DNA of 64,000 nucleotides. Source: Streptomyces qinglanensis (lineage in GTDB: Bacteria; Actinomycetota; Actinomycetes; Streptomycetales; Streptomycetaceae). The stretch spans positions 574,456 through 638,455 of the forward strand of contig NZ_FOGO01000002.1 of assembly GCF_900111245.1 (NCBI RefSeq), given 5' to 3'. The notes beneath the pieces are model-generated. The model was not told the DNA's origin. It searched no databases and saw only the letters and a program-made list of their open reading frames with translations. The position numbers and the translations under genes were made by a program. This document shows positions 1-7,953 of the stretch, piece by piece (position 1 is the first letter of the stretch; each line of letters opens with the position of its first letter).

Positions 1-889
1 GCAGCGCGGCGCAGTCGGCGATGTTCCGCCCGTCGATCCTGGAGGAGAGTGCCGCCTGGCTGAGCCGGCTGCCGCCGCACGCCGGGCAGTCGGTGTAGAC
101 GACGGCCCGGTCGACGAACTCCCGTATGTGGGACTGCAGCGCCTCCCGGTCCTTGGACAGGTAGGTGCGCCGGATGCGGGCGACCACGCCCTCGTAGGTG
201 AGATTGGAGGTGCCGACCTTGACCTTCGTCATCGGCTTGTACAGCAGCGCGTCCCACTCCTCCGGGGTGAAGTCGCGCACCTTCTTGTCCGGGTCGAAGA
301 AGCCGGAGTTGACGACCACCTGCCAGAACCAGCTCTCCACCGCGAACCCCGGTGCGATGATCGCCCCTTCGCGTACGGACCGTCCGGTGTCGACGATCCT
401 GCCGGTGTCGACGGTCGTGGTGCGGCCCAGTCCCTCGCACTCGGCGCACATGCCCTCGGTGCTGTTGAAGCTGAACGCGGTCGAGGGGCCGACGTAGGGC
501 GTGCCCAGGCGGCTGAAGAGGATCCGCAGCATCGTGTAGGCGTCGGTGGCGGTGCCCACGGTGGAGCGGGAGTTGGCGCCCATCCGCTCCTGGTCGACGA
601 CGATCGCCGCGCTCAGGTTGCGCAGGCTGTCCACGTCGGGGCGGCCCAGGCTCGGCATGAACGACTGGACGAACGTCGTGTACGTCTCGTTGATCAGCCG
701 CTGCGACTCCGCCGCGACCGTGCCGAAGACGAGCGAGGACTTGCCCGACCCCGAGACTCCGGTGAAGACCGTCAGCCTGCGCTTGGGCAGGTCGAGGGAG
801 ACATCGGCGAGGTTGTTCTCGCGCGCTCCGCGCACTTCGATGACTGAGTGGCTGTCGGCGGGCGTCAGCGGCGTGTTCTGGGCCGGCAT
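1..889 (-). CDS. UvrA-like ABC-type ATPase, partial (3' end outside window)
   Basis: The first about 296 codons are visible; the frame stays open to base 1, so the C-terminal part lies off the left edge. The protein opens with a short tail and then a UvrA ATP-binding half: Walker A GVSGSGKSSL, then a Cys motif (CAECEG) of the insertion zinc module, and later CPACGGSRLS, typical of UvrA and UvrA-like drug-resistance or repair paralogues. UvrA family members scan DNA for bulky lesions as dimers; short actinobacterial paralogues are often called UvrA-like or drug-resistance proteins. The ATG at 889 is preceded by AGGAG on the minus strand. Without the C-terminal half, true UvrA cannot be told from a shorter paralogue. 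Confidence 0.85.
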   Translation of the reverse strand, partial: MPAQNTPLTPADSHSVIEVRGARENNLADVSLDLPKRRLTVFTGVSGSGKSSLVFGTVAAESQRLINETYTTFVQSFMPSLGRPDVDSLRNLSAAIVVDQERMGANSRSTVGTATDAYTMLRILFSRLGTPYVGPSTAFSFNSTEGMCAECEGLGRTTTVDTGRIVDTGRSVREGAIIAPGFAVESWFWQVVVNSGFFDPDKKVRDFTPEEWDALLYKPMTKVKVGTSNLTYEGVVARIRRTYLSKDREALQSHIREFVDRAVVYTDCPACGGSRLSQAALSSRIDGRNIADCAAL

Positions 890-907
890 CCTGCTTCTCC
901 TAGGTTC

Positions 908-932
908 CCGACCGGCGTCCCGCGCCGGTCGG
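908..932. terminator. Strong hairpin, likely terminator of the 1013-2569 gene
   Basis: A perfect 10-bp stem (CCGACCGGCG with CGCCGGTCGG) closes a 5-base loop. It lies about 80 bases past the stop of the minus-strand membrane gene and upstream of the UvrA-like start, so it most likely insulates the two genes. There is no clear U tract, which is common in high-GC actinobacteria. Confidence 0.65.
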
Positions 933-1012
933 CGCAACGGAAGTGCTCGATCCGCCAGCCTAGGGAACGGGTGTGACAATCGGTGCGGCTCGCCGGCCGG
1001 TCAGCCGCGTGC

Positions 1013-2569
1013 TCACCAGCCGGTCAGCAGCAGGTGGTTGACCGCCAGCGCGGTCGCTGCCTGGGCCGCCAGCCAGTACCGCGCTCCCCGCCGCGGCAGC
1101 AGCGCCGCCGCGGGCAGCAGCCAGGTGAGGAAGGGCAGCCAGATCCGCTCGGTCTCGGCCTTGCTCATGCCGGACAGATCGGCGACGGCGATCGTCAGCA
1201 CCGCCGCGGCCACCACCGCCGCGAGCCGTGCGCGGCTGTCCGGCCCGGCCGCGGCGAGCTCGCCGCCCGGCTGCCGGGCCCGCAGCCGTACGGCAGCCTG
1301 CCGCCCGGTCCGCGCGGCGGACACCAGCGCGCGCCGCGCCCCGGCGACCGCAGCGGGTCCGGCGGCGGTCACGGCGCAGGCGACATTGCCCCACACCCAG
1401 TAGCTGTACGGCCGGATGCGCGCGGCCCCTTCGTAGTAGCGCTCGGTCAGCAGCCGGTAGCCCTCCCACCAGTTGAAGCCCGCGAGGGTGAAGCCGGCCG
1501 CCACCACGGCCACCCCGGCCAGCACCCACGGCAGGGGCCGCAGGGTGCGGGACAGTGCGAGCACGGTGAGGCCGAGCAGCGCGCACAGGGTCAGCCCGTA
1601 CGACAGGTAGCAGGTCAGCCCGAACAGCAGCCCGGCGGCGAACGCGACGGCGCGCGGCGCGCGGACCGCGCCGGTACCGGACCGGGCGGCCAGCGCGAGG
1701 AGGGCCAGCGCCCAGGCGGCGACCGCGGTGAAGTAGCCGTCAGCCGAGACCCCCACCCACACGGCGGTGGGCGCCAGGACGAGGAACGGTGCCGCCCTGC
1801 GGGCGTGCTCCTCGTCGGTGAGCGCGCGCAGGGCGACCAGCACGGCTGCGGCCGCCGACGCGCCGACGGTGATGACCCAGGCGGAGGCCCACGGCCCGCC
1901 GCCGAGCCCCACCCGGTCGAGCCCGACGAAGGTGAGCACCGCGGCGGGCGGGTGGCCCGCCACATGGGGCACCCAGTTGTCCGGGGAGTGCAGCAGGATG
2001 TGGTCGGTGAAGGTGCGCAGCGCGGCACCGGCGTCCGCGAACCGGTCGATCTCCTGGAGGTACTCGTAGGCGGACGTCAACTGGTTCTCCACGCCCCGGT
2101 GCCAGCCGTCCACCATCGCCAGCGACCAGATCCACGCCATGGAGGCGAGCCAGACCGCGGGCAGCAGCCGCCGCCACCGCAGCCGCGCGGCCAGCGCGGG
2201 ACCGTAGCCCAGCACGGCCCCGGCCACCAGCAGCGCGGCGGGCGTGCCCGGGCCCAGATGCGGCTCCAGGTGGGCGTAGTACGGGGGCCAGTGGACTCGC
2301 AGGGTGCCGTGTTCCCGCTCGATGGCGCCGCCGATGACGACGGCCGCGGTCACCAGCGCCCCGGCCGCCGCCACGACCGCCAGGTCGGGACGCAGACCGC
2401 GCGGCCACGCCCCGGGGCCGCGCCACCGGGTCCGAGTGCGCGGGGCGGTGCCGGTCCCGCGCTGCTGCGGGGTCCGGGCCCCGGAGGGTGCGTCCCGGGT
2501 GTCGGGTGCGGATCCGGCCTCGGCGCTGTCGGGGCGGGTGGAGGGCGGAGGGGAGGGTTCGGCAGCCAC
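1013..2569 (-). CDS. Polytopic membrane protein, possibly GT-C-type glycosyltransferase
   Basis: 518 residues. A Pro/Arg-rich cytoplasmic N-terminus (about 60 residues) precedes many hydrophobic segments spread over the rest of the chain, for example LAVVAAAGALVTAAVV and the C-terminal LAVNHLLLTGW. Segments separated by charged loops and a long extracytoplasmic loop after the first helices (WPPYYAHLEPHLG) resemble GT-C-fold mannosyl- or arabinosyl-transferases that use lipid-linked sugars, but I see no diagnostic catalytic motif. It is divergent from the molybdopterin oxidoreductase (start codons 113 bp apart). Position beside sugar-transfer genes fits an envelope role. Membrane location is well supported; enzymatic activity is inference. 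Confidence 0.75.
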   Translation of the reverse strand: MAAEPSPPPSTRPDSAEAGSAPDTRDAPSGARTPQQRGTGTAPRTRTRWRGPGAWPRGLRPDLAVVAAAGALVTAAVVIGGAIEREHGTLRVHWPPYYAHLEPHLGPGTPAALLVAGAVLGYGPALAARLRWRRLLPAVWLASMAWIWSLAMVDGWHRGVENQLTSAYEYLQEIDRFADAGAALRTFTDHILLHSPDNWVPHVAGHPPAAVLTFVGLDRVGLGGGPWASAWVITVGASAAAAVLVALRALTDEEHARRAAPFLVLAPTAVWVGVSADGYFTAVAAWALALLALAARSGTGAVRAPRAVAFAAGLLFGLTCYLSYGLTLCALLGLTVLALSRTLRPLPWVLAGVAVVAAGFTLAGFNWWEGYRLLTERYYEGAARIRPYSYWVWGNVACAVTAAGPAAVAGARRALVSAARTGRQAAVRLRARQPGGELAAAGPDSRARLAAVVAAAVLTIAVADLSGMSKAETERIWLPFLTWLLPAAALLPRRGARYWLAAQAATALAVNHLLLTGW

Positions 2570-2669
2570 ACGGGCACGTTAGGCCGCGCGGGGCCGTGCG
2601 GGGGCCACCAGGGGAGGATGTCAGCGTTTCGTCATGGGTTCCCGGCCTCCGCGGGGCGGTCCGGGCGCA

Positions 2670-2675
2670 TACGGT
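2670..2675 (+). promoter_or_regulatory. -10 element of a probable leaderless transcript
   Basis: TACGGT (TANNNT) ends six bases before the ATG at 2682, and no Shine-Dalgarno sequence is present. This is the usual arrangement for leaderless mRNAs in Streptomyces and supports 2682 over the upstream ATG at 2634. Confidence 0.5.
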
Positions 2676-2681
2676 CGCCGC

Positions 2682-4238
2682 ATGGGCGACCACCGCATCC
2701 TTCCGCGACCCCCGTTCCCCCGGCTCCCCACCGATCCCGGCTTCTGGCGCAGCCCGCTGCGCGGCCCGTGGCTGACGGCGCTGCTCGGTGTCGTGCTGCT
2801 GCTCGGCATCACCGTGCTGTTCGTCACCGGGCTGCTGTCGTACGCGGCGTACAACCCGGACCTGGCCGCTCCCAACGACCGGACACCGGACCGCGGGCTG
2901 CTCGGGTTCTACCTGTTCGCCTGGCCGACGGATCCGTACTGGCTCTACCGGCTCACCCAGGGACTGCACGTCACACTCGGTGTGGTGCTCGTCCCGGTGC
3001 TGCTGGCGAAGCTCTGGTCGGTCGTCCCCAAGCTGTTCACCCTGCCGCCCGCGCGGTCGGCGGCGCACGCGCTGGAGCGGATCTCGCTGCTGCTGCTCGT
3101 GGGGGGCGTCCTGTTCGAGTTCGTCACCGGGCTGCTGAACGTCCAGCTCGACTACCTGTTCCCCGGCTCGTTCTACCCGCTGCACTTCTACGGTGCCTGG
3201 GTGTTCATCTCCGCCTTCGTGGTGCACGTCGTCCTGCGGCTGCCGAAGGCCCTCCAGGCGCTGCGGAACGGGGCACCGCGCGACTTCGCCTCCGGCGGCA
3301 CCGCAGACGCCAGGCGCGAGGAGCGCGCGGCACGCCGGTACGAAGCGGCCGCCGAGCGGGCCGGTACCGGGGAGACCGAGACGGGCGAGGCCGGGGAGGG
3401 TGCCGCCGCGGGGGAGTCCGCCGTGTCCGGCGGGCAGGAGGAGCGGTCCGCGGCCGGGGAGTACGACGAGGGCGGGGAGCACGACGGCGCCGAGGAGGAC
3501 GACCGGCCCGGCGCGCGGGCCGCGGGCGGCGCGCCCGAGCGCGCCCACGAGGGAGCACGCGAGCCGGACCTGGAGACCGGGCTGGTCGCACCCCGTCCGG
3601 CAGCGCCCACCCTGACCCGGCGCGGCGCGCTCGGCGCGGTGGGCGGCGGCTCCGTGCTGCTGCTGGCGGTGACCGTCGGCCAGAACTTCGACGGACTGCC
3701 CCGCCGCACCGCCCTGCTGGCGCCGCACGGCGGGCCGGAACCGGGGACCGGCGCGAACGCCTTCCAGATCAACAAGACGGCTGCCGCCGTCGGCGTCACC
3801 GACGCGGAGACCGGAGCGGGCTGGCGGCTGACCCTGGAGCGTCCCGGCGGGCGCACGCAGCGCCTCTCGCGGGCCGACCTGCTGGCCATGCCGCAGCACT
3901 CCGCCGCGCTGCCGATCGCCTGCGTGGAGGGCTGGTCGACCTCCGACCAGCACTGGAGCGGTGTGCGGCTGAGCGACCTGGCGGAGTTGGCCGGGTTCGA
4001 CCCCAGAGACGGGCTGCCCGGGGTGTTCGTCGCCTCCCTGCAGCGCTCCGGCGCCTTCCGGCACGCGGCACTGCGGGACAACCAGGTGCGCGATCCGCGG
4101 TCCCTGCTGGCGCTGCGGGTGGGCGGTGAGGATCTCTCCCTCGACCACGGCTATCCGGCGCGCGTCATCGTTCCGGCTGCGCCCGGGGTGCACAACACCA
4201 AGTGGGTGCAGCGCCTGGCGTTCGGAGCGGACCGATGA
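2682..4238 (+). CDS. Membrane-anchored molybdopterin-dependent oxidoreductase
   Basis: 518 residues from the ATG at 2682. The N-terminal third contains several transmembrane helices with histidines, like a cytochrome b561/YedZ-type membrane domain. A long acidic Ala/Glu-rich linker (about residues 220-320) follows, then a single helix (GGGSVLLLAVTVGQNF) and a C-terminal sulfite-oxidase-family fold with the sequence IACVEGWS, in which the Cys is the expected molybdenum ligand. The end (HNTKWVQRL) matches the family. It probably transfers electrons between a periplasmic-face substrate and the membrane quinone pool; the substrate is unknown. It overlaps the next gene by an ATGA junction. A longer start at 2634 is possible but has no better signal. 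Confidence 0.85.
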   Translation: MGDHRILPRPPFPRLPTDPGFWRSPLRGPWLTALLGVVLLLGITVLFVTGLLSYAAYNPDLAAPNDRTPDRGLLGFYLFAWPTDPYWLYRLTQGLHVTLGVVLVPVLLAKLWSVVPKLFTLPPARSAAHALERISLLLLVGGVLFEFVTGLLNVQLDYLFPGSFYPLHFYGAWVFISAFVVHVVLRLPKALQALRNGAPRDFASGGTADARREERAARRYEAAAERAGTGETETGEAGEGAAAGESAVSGGQEERSAAGEYDEGGEHDGAEEDDRPGARAAGGAPERAHEGAREPDLETGLVAPRPAAPTLTRRGALGAVGGGSVLLLAVTVGQNFDGLPRRTALLAPHGGPEPGTGANAFQINKTAAAVGVTDAETGAGWRLTLERPGGRTQRLSRADLLAMPQHSAALPIACVEGWSTSDQHWSGVRLSDLAELAGFDPRDGLPGVFVASLQRSGAFRHAALRDNQVRDPRSLLALRVGGEDLSLDHGYPARVIVPAAPGVHNTKWVQRLAFGADR

Positions 4239-4861
4239 GCGGCGGCCCGGAGGAGGCCGCCGCGGGCGGCGCGGCGGACGACCGGGCGGGCGCCGGGGCG
4301 GAGTCCGCCCGGGAGCCGGGAGCTGCCCGGGAGCCAGGAGCTGCTCGGGAGCCAGGAGCTGCTCGGGAGCCGGGAGCCGCCGGGCTGCGCCGACTGCTGG
4401 GGAGCCCGTTCCAGATCGTCCTGCTGCTGGCCTCGTTCGTGCTCGCCGGATACGCGGGCGTGCGCTTCCTGGCGGACGACTGGCTCGGGGTCGCGGTGTG
4501 GTTCGTGGGCGCGGCGCTGCTGCACGACCTGGTGCTGGTGCCGCTGTACTCGCTGGCCGACCGGGTGCCCCGGCTCGCCGGGCGGTACGTCAACCACCTG
4601 CGGATCCCGGCCCTGCTCTCCCTCCTGCTGCTGGTCTGGTTCCCGCTGATCACCGGACCGGCCGACCGGTACGCGGGACTCACCGGACGGCCGGGCGGCA
4701 ACAACGGCTACGCGCTGCACTGGCTGTGGCTGACCGTCGGCCTGTTCGCCGTCTCCGGACTGTGGCTGGCCGTACGGACCCTGCGCGGCCGCCGGGACCG
4801 GCGGCCGGCCCCTCAGGGGCGCCGCAGCGCGACGAACGAGCGTCCGCCGGACTCCCACTGA
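4235..4861 (+). CDS. Small polytopic membrane protein, coupled to the molybdo-oxidoreductase
   Basis: 208 residues. The ATG at 4235 overlaps the upstream TGA (ATGA), so translation is probably coupled. The first 50 residues are low complexity and contain four copies of the hexapeptide AREPGA encoded by an 18-bp minisatellite. At least four hydrophobic helices follow (for example FQIVLLLASFVLAGYAG and LLSLLLLVWFPLI). I do not recognise a named family. Coupling suggests a partner or anchor of the oxidoreductase. The 3' end overlaps the convergent methyltransferase gene by 49 bp. Confidence 0.8.
   Translation: MSGGPEEAAAGGAADDRAGAGAESAREPGAAREPGAAREPGAAREPGAAGLRRLLGSPFQIVLLLASFVLAGYAGVRFLADDWLGVAVWFVGAALLHDLVLVPLYSLADRVPRLAGRYVNHLRIPALLSLLLLVWFPLITGPADRYAGLTGRPGGNNGYALHWLWLTVGLFAVSGLWLAVRTLRGRRDRRPAPQGRRSATNERPPDSH
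4307..4378 (+). repeat. 18-bp coding minisatellite, four copies
   Basis: Four tandem 18-bp units (gcccgggagccgggagct and close variants) encode AREPGA four times in the N-terminal tail of the membrane protein. The units differ by one to three bases, so they are moderately old. Confidence 0.9.
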
Positions 4862-5568
4862 CCCGCGGTCGTCCACCCGGCGGGCGCCGCGTACCGCAGC
4901 AGCGCCGCGGTGCCCAGCCGGGCCCAGGGGAAGGGCCGGCCGCTGCCAGGGGGCGGATGGTGCACGCTGCGCCCGTCGTCGATGCGCACCTGGGCCCGCT
5001 CGTCCACGTCCAGGGGCGAGGTCTCGGCCAGCAGCAGGCCGTCCGGCGCCAGGAGCCGGGCGCAGCGCTCCAGGAGTGCCTCGGGGGCGCCGCCGATGCC
5101 GAGGTTGCCGTCCATCAGCAGCACGCTGCCCCACCGGCCCTCACCGGGCAGCGGTTCGAAGACCGAACGGTGCAGCGCGGTACCGCCGAGGCCGACGGTG
5201 CGGGCGACGGCCTCCGGGCTCACGTCGATGCCCAGGACCCGGTGGCCGAGCGAGGACAGGGCCGCCACCAGCCTGCCGGGCCCGCACCCCACGTCCAGCA
5301 CCGCGCCCTCGCAGCGGCGCAGTACGGACATGTCGGCGGAGTCCGCGCTCGCACACCAGCGCTCCACCTCCAGAGGCAGCAGCCAGCCGTCGCTGCGCCG
5401 CAGGAAGAGCGGGCCGCGGCCGCTGCGGAGCGCGTCCGCGTACGGGTCGGCGCCCCACGGGGTGGCCGGAGTGTCCTTCTCGGGAGCCGCGGCTGCGGTG
5501 CCCGCCGGGGCCGCCGCGTCCGCGGGTGCCGCCTGGTGCGGGGGCGTGGCGCGGGTGGTGGCGGTCAT
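4813..5568 (-). CDS. Class I SAM-dependent methyltransferase
   Basis: 251 residues. After an Ala/Pro-rich N-terminus of about 40 residues, the Rossmann methyltransferase core shows motif I AVLDVGCGPGRL, an acidic strand-2 end (GIDVS), and LLMDGNLG at the motif II position. The ATG at 5568 overlaps the stop of the upstream DUF2064 gene (ATGA). It is the last gene of a three-gene operon with GT2 and DUF2064 transferases, so a role in modifying a glycosylated or lipid-linked product is likely; the substrate is not deducible. Similar gene sets are conserved in Streptomyces as far as I recall. Confidence 0.85.
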   Translation of the reverse strand: MTATTRATPPHQAAPADAAAPAGTAAAAPEKDTPATPWGADPYADALRSGRGPLFLRRSDGWLLPLEVERWCASADSADMSVLRRCEGAVLDVGCGPGRLVAALSSLGHRVLGIDVSPEAVARTVGLGGTALHRSVFEPLPGEGRWGSVLLMDGNLGIGGAPEALLERCARLLAPDGLLLAETSPLDVDERAQVRIDDGRSVHHPPPGSGRPFPWARLGTAALLRYAAPAGWTTAGQWESGGRSFVALRRP

Positions 5569-6389
5569 GGGGCGGCCGTCCGGTGCGGCGCGGCGTCCTC
5601 CGGGGACCGGCCCGCGGGGATGCCGGGGCGGTAGGGCCGCAGCTCCGGTACCGCCGCCACTGCGGCCGCGAACCGGCTGCCCGGGGCCTCGGCGGCGACC
5701 CGGACCGCGTCCTCGGCGGTGTCCACGTCGCGCAGCGCGGGCAGTCGGCGCACCCGCAGCCCCTCCCGGGTGAGCCGGTCGAGTTGCGCCTGCCCGGTCG
5801 TGGCGGTGGACATCGGAACCCCGCGCAGCAGTGCGGGATCCGGGCGGGCCAGTCCCAGGGCCCAGAAGCCGCCGTCCAGCGCCGGCCCGAACCAGGCGTC
5901 GCACTCCTGCCAGCCGTCGGGACCGAGCGCGGGTTCCAGCAGCGCGGGTGTCACCTGCGGGGTGTCCATCCCCACGAGCAGCGCCGGACCGGTGCCCGCA
6001 GCGGCGAACGCCGCGGCCAGCCGCTCGTCCAGGCCGCCGGAGCACTGCGGTACGACGTCGAAGCCGGGCGGCAACCACGCGCCGGGCTGTCCGGACAGCA
6101 CCAGCACCCGGCGCGCGGCGGGCATGGCGCGCACGGCCTGGAGGGTGTCGTGCAGCGCGGCCGCCGCCAGCCCGGCCGCCTGCTGCGGGGTGCACGGCGG
6201 GCACAGCCGCGTCTTGGCCCGCCCGGGCAGCGGCTCCTTGGCGATGACGAGCAGCGTGGTGGTCCCCTCCGGGACGCTGGTTCCCTCCGGTGTGGTGGCT
6301 CCCTCCGGTGCAGTGGTTCCGTCAGGGGCAGGTCCCTCCGGGGCGGTGCCCTCCGGGGTTCCCTCGGCAGGACGGGACGGCGTCGTCAT
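5565..6389 (-). CDS. DUF2064 / TIGR04282-type glycosyl- or nucleotidyl-transferase
   Basis: 274 residues. A repetitive acidic N-terminus (repeats of PEGT and related) leads into the MobA-like nucleotide-diphospho-sugar transferase fold: VIAKEPLPGRAKTRLCPP binds the nucleotide, GMDTPQVT holds the metal-binding Asp region, and GPALDGGFWALGL is the family signature. The family (also named arsenosugar biosynthesis glycosyltransferase in databases) commonly sits beside a GT2 enzyme and a methyltransferase, as here. Both ends are in ATGA overlaps with neighbours. The exact sugar and acceptor are unknown. Confidence 0.85.
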   Translation of the reverse strand: MTTPSRPAEGTPEGTAPEGPAPDGTTAPEGATTPEGTSVPEGTTTLLVIAKEPLPGRAKTRLCPPCTPQQAAGLAAAALHDTLQAVRAMPAARRVLVLSGQPGAWLPPGFDVVPQCSGGLDERLAAAFAAAGTGPALLVGMDTPQVTPALLEPALGPDGWQECDAWFGPALDGGFWALGLARPDPALLRGVPMSTATTGQAQLDRLTREGLRVRRLPALRDVDTAEDAVRVAAEAPGSRFAAAVAAVPELRPYRPGIPAGRSPEDAAPHRTAAP

Positions 6390-7111
6390 CGGGCAGCCTC
6401 CTGTTCGGTGACGGGCGGCTCCTGGAGCACCGCCCGCATGTCGCGTACCGCGTGCCAGGTGCCCCGCCAGGTGCCGGTCACCTTGGACTTGCCGGTGCGC
6501 GGGCGGTAGGGCACGTCGCGCTCCTCGATGCGCCACCCGGCGTCCGCCGCCCGCACGACCATCTGGAGCGGGTATCCGCTGCGCCGGTCGGTGAGTCCGA
6601 GCCCCAGCAGCGCTTCGCGGCGGGCCGCGCGCAGCGGGCCCAGATCGTGCAGCCGCACACCGGTGCGCGCGTGCAGCATCCGGGAGAGCGCGAGGTTGCC
6701 CGCGCGGGCGTGTGCGGGCCACGCGCCGCGCGTCTGCGGGCGCCTGCGGCCCAGGACGAGGTTGCTGCGGCCCTCCCGCACCGCCTCCACGAACGGCACC
6801 AGGAGGGCCGGGTCGAGCGAGGCGTCGCAGTCGCAGAAGCAGACGATGTCCGCCTCGGCCGCCGTCAGCCCCGCGTGGCAGGCGGCGCCGAAGCCGCGCC
6901 GGGACTCGGAGACGACGGTCGCGCCCAGTCCGCGTGCCGTGGCCGCCGAGTCGTCCGTGGAGCCGTTGTCGACGACGATCGCGCGCCAGCCCGGGGGGAT
7001 CCGCTCCAGCACCCAGGGCAGCGCCTCTTCCTCGTCGAGGCAGGGGAGTACGACATCGACACCGGGCACGGGCACGGCCTCCTTCGGACGAGGTTCGATC
7101 ACGCTCCGCAC
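6386..7111 (-). CDS. Family 2 glycosyltransferase
   Basis: 241 residues, GTG start at 7111 (a second in-frame GTG follows three codons later). GT-A fold features: VDVVLPCLDEEEAL at the N-terminus, IVVDNGSTDDS, and the DXD-type motif CFCDCDASLDP. No transmembrane segment is evident, unlike the dolichyl-phosphate mannosyltransferase fusions. It is the first gene of a coupled operon with DUF2064 and methyltransferase genes and is divergent from the response regulator, so both could share control from the 116-bp spacer. Confidence 0.85.
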   Translation of the reverse strand: MRSVIEPRPKEAVPVPGVDVVLPCLDEEEALPWVLERIPPGWRAIVVDNGSTDDSAATARGLGATVVSESRRGFGAACHAGLTAAEADIVCFCDCDASLDPALLVPFVEAVREGRSNLVLGRRRPQTRGAWPAHARAGNLALSRMLHARTGVRLHDLGPLRAARREALLGLGLTDRRSGYPLQMVVRAADAGWRIEERDVPYRPRTGKSKVTGTWRGTWHAVRDMRAVLQEPPVTEQEAAR

Positions 7112-7227
7112 ACCCTACGGAGCCAAAAGCGACATTCCAGACTTCGCGTTCTTACGAAACACGGACATCGCCCCGGCTGCCGCCGGCCCGGCTCCCGCGC
7201 TCCGGCATCCGGTGCGACCCTGAGGCC
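7112..7227. promoter_or_regulatory. Divergent promoter region between GT2 operon and response regulator
   Basis: This 116-bp spacer separates start codons of divergent genes and is locally richer in A and T (for example aaaagcgacattcc and cgttcttacgaaac) than the surrounding coding sequence. A TAGGGT sequence abuts the GTG at 7111 on the minus strand. The response regulator probably binds here, but I see no unambiguous direct repeat. Confidence 0.4.
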
Positions 7228-7947
7228 ATGCAGCCACCACCCGCCGGGCGTGTCCTGGTCGTCGACGACGACCCCACCGTCGCCGAGGTCGTCACCGGAT
7301 ACCTCCAGCGCGCCGGATACGCCGTCGACCGCGCGGAGACCGGCCCCGACGCGCTGGAACACGCCGCGGCGCGGTGGCCGGACCTGGTCGTGCTCGACCT
7401 GATGCTGCCCGGCATGGACGGCCTGGAGGTCTGCCGCCAACTCCGCGGCCGGGGACCCGTGCCCGTCATCATGCTCACCGCACTCGGCGACGAGGGCGAC
7501 CGGGTGCTGGGCCTGGAGGTCGGCGCCGACGACTACGTCACCAAGCCGTTCAGCCCCCGCGAGCTGGTGCTGCGCGTCGAGTCCGTGCTGCGCCGCAGCC
7601 GCCATGCCGAAGAGGCCCCGCGGCCCGCCGCGGTGCTGCGCGCCGGAGGGCTGGCCGTCGATCCCCTCGCCCGGCGCGCCGCCCGGGACGGCACCGAGCT
7701 CTCGCTCACCGTGCGGGAGTTCGACCTGCTGGCCCACCTGCTGCGGCACCCCGCCCGCGCGTTCTCCCGCGAGGAGCTGATGCGCGAGGTGTGGGGCTGG
7801 GCCTTCGGCGACCTCTCGACGGTCACCGTCCACGTACGCCGGCTGCGCGCCAAGATCGAGGACGATCCCGCGCAGCCCCGGCTGATCCAGACCGTGTGGG
7901 GTGTCGGCTACCGGTTCGACCCGGGCGCCGACGCGCAGGAGGACTGA
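7228..7947 (+). CDS. OmpR/PhoB-family response regulator
   Basis: 239 residues. The receiver domain (about 8-122) has the acidic pair VVDDDP, phospho-acceptor Asp57 in VLDLMLPG, and the Lys of YVTKPFSP. The C-terminal winged helix (about 140-235) shows LTVREFDLLAHL and the terminal hairpin VWGVGYRF. The ATG at 7228 has a TGAGG just upstream. It is followed six bases later by its cognate histidine kinase. The stimulus is not evident; the divergent glycosyltransferase operon is the most obvious target. Confidence 0.93.
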   Translation: MQPPPAGRVLVVDDDPTVAEVVTGYLQRAGYAVDRAETGPDALEHAAARWPDLVVLDLMLPGMDGLEVCRQLRGRGPVPVIMLTALGDEGDRVLGLEVGADDYVTKPFSPRELVLRVESVLRRSRHAEEAPRPAAVLRAGGLAVDPLARRAARDGTELSLTVREFDLLAHLLRHPARAFSREELMREVWGWAFGDLSTVTVHVRRLRAKIEDDPAQPRLIQTVWGVGYRFDPGADAQED

Positions 7948-7953
7948 ACCACC

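Noticed and set aside
983..4129. Long plus-strand open frame of over 1000 codons
   Set aside because: It lies opposite the membrane protein and across the oxidoreductase; the translation is Gly/Arg/Pro-rich without domains. High GC creates such frames in the shadow of real genes.
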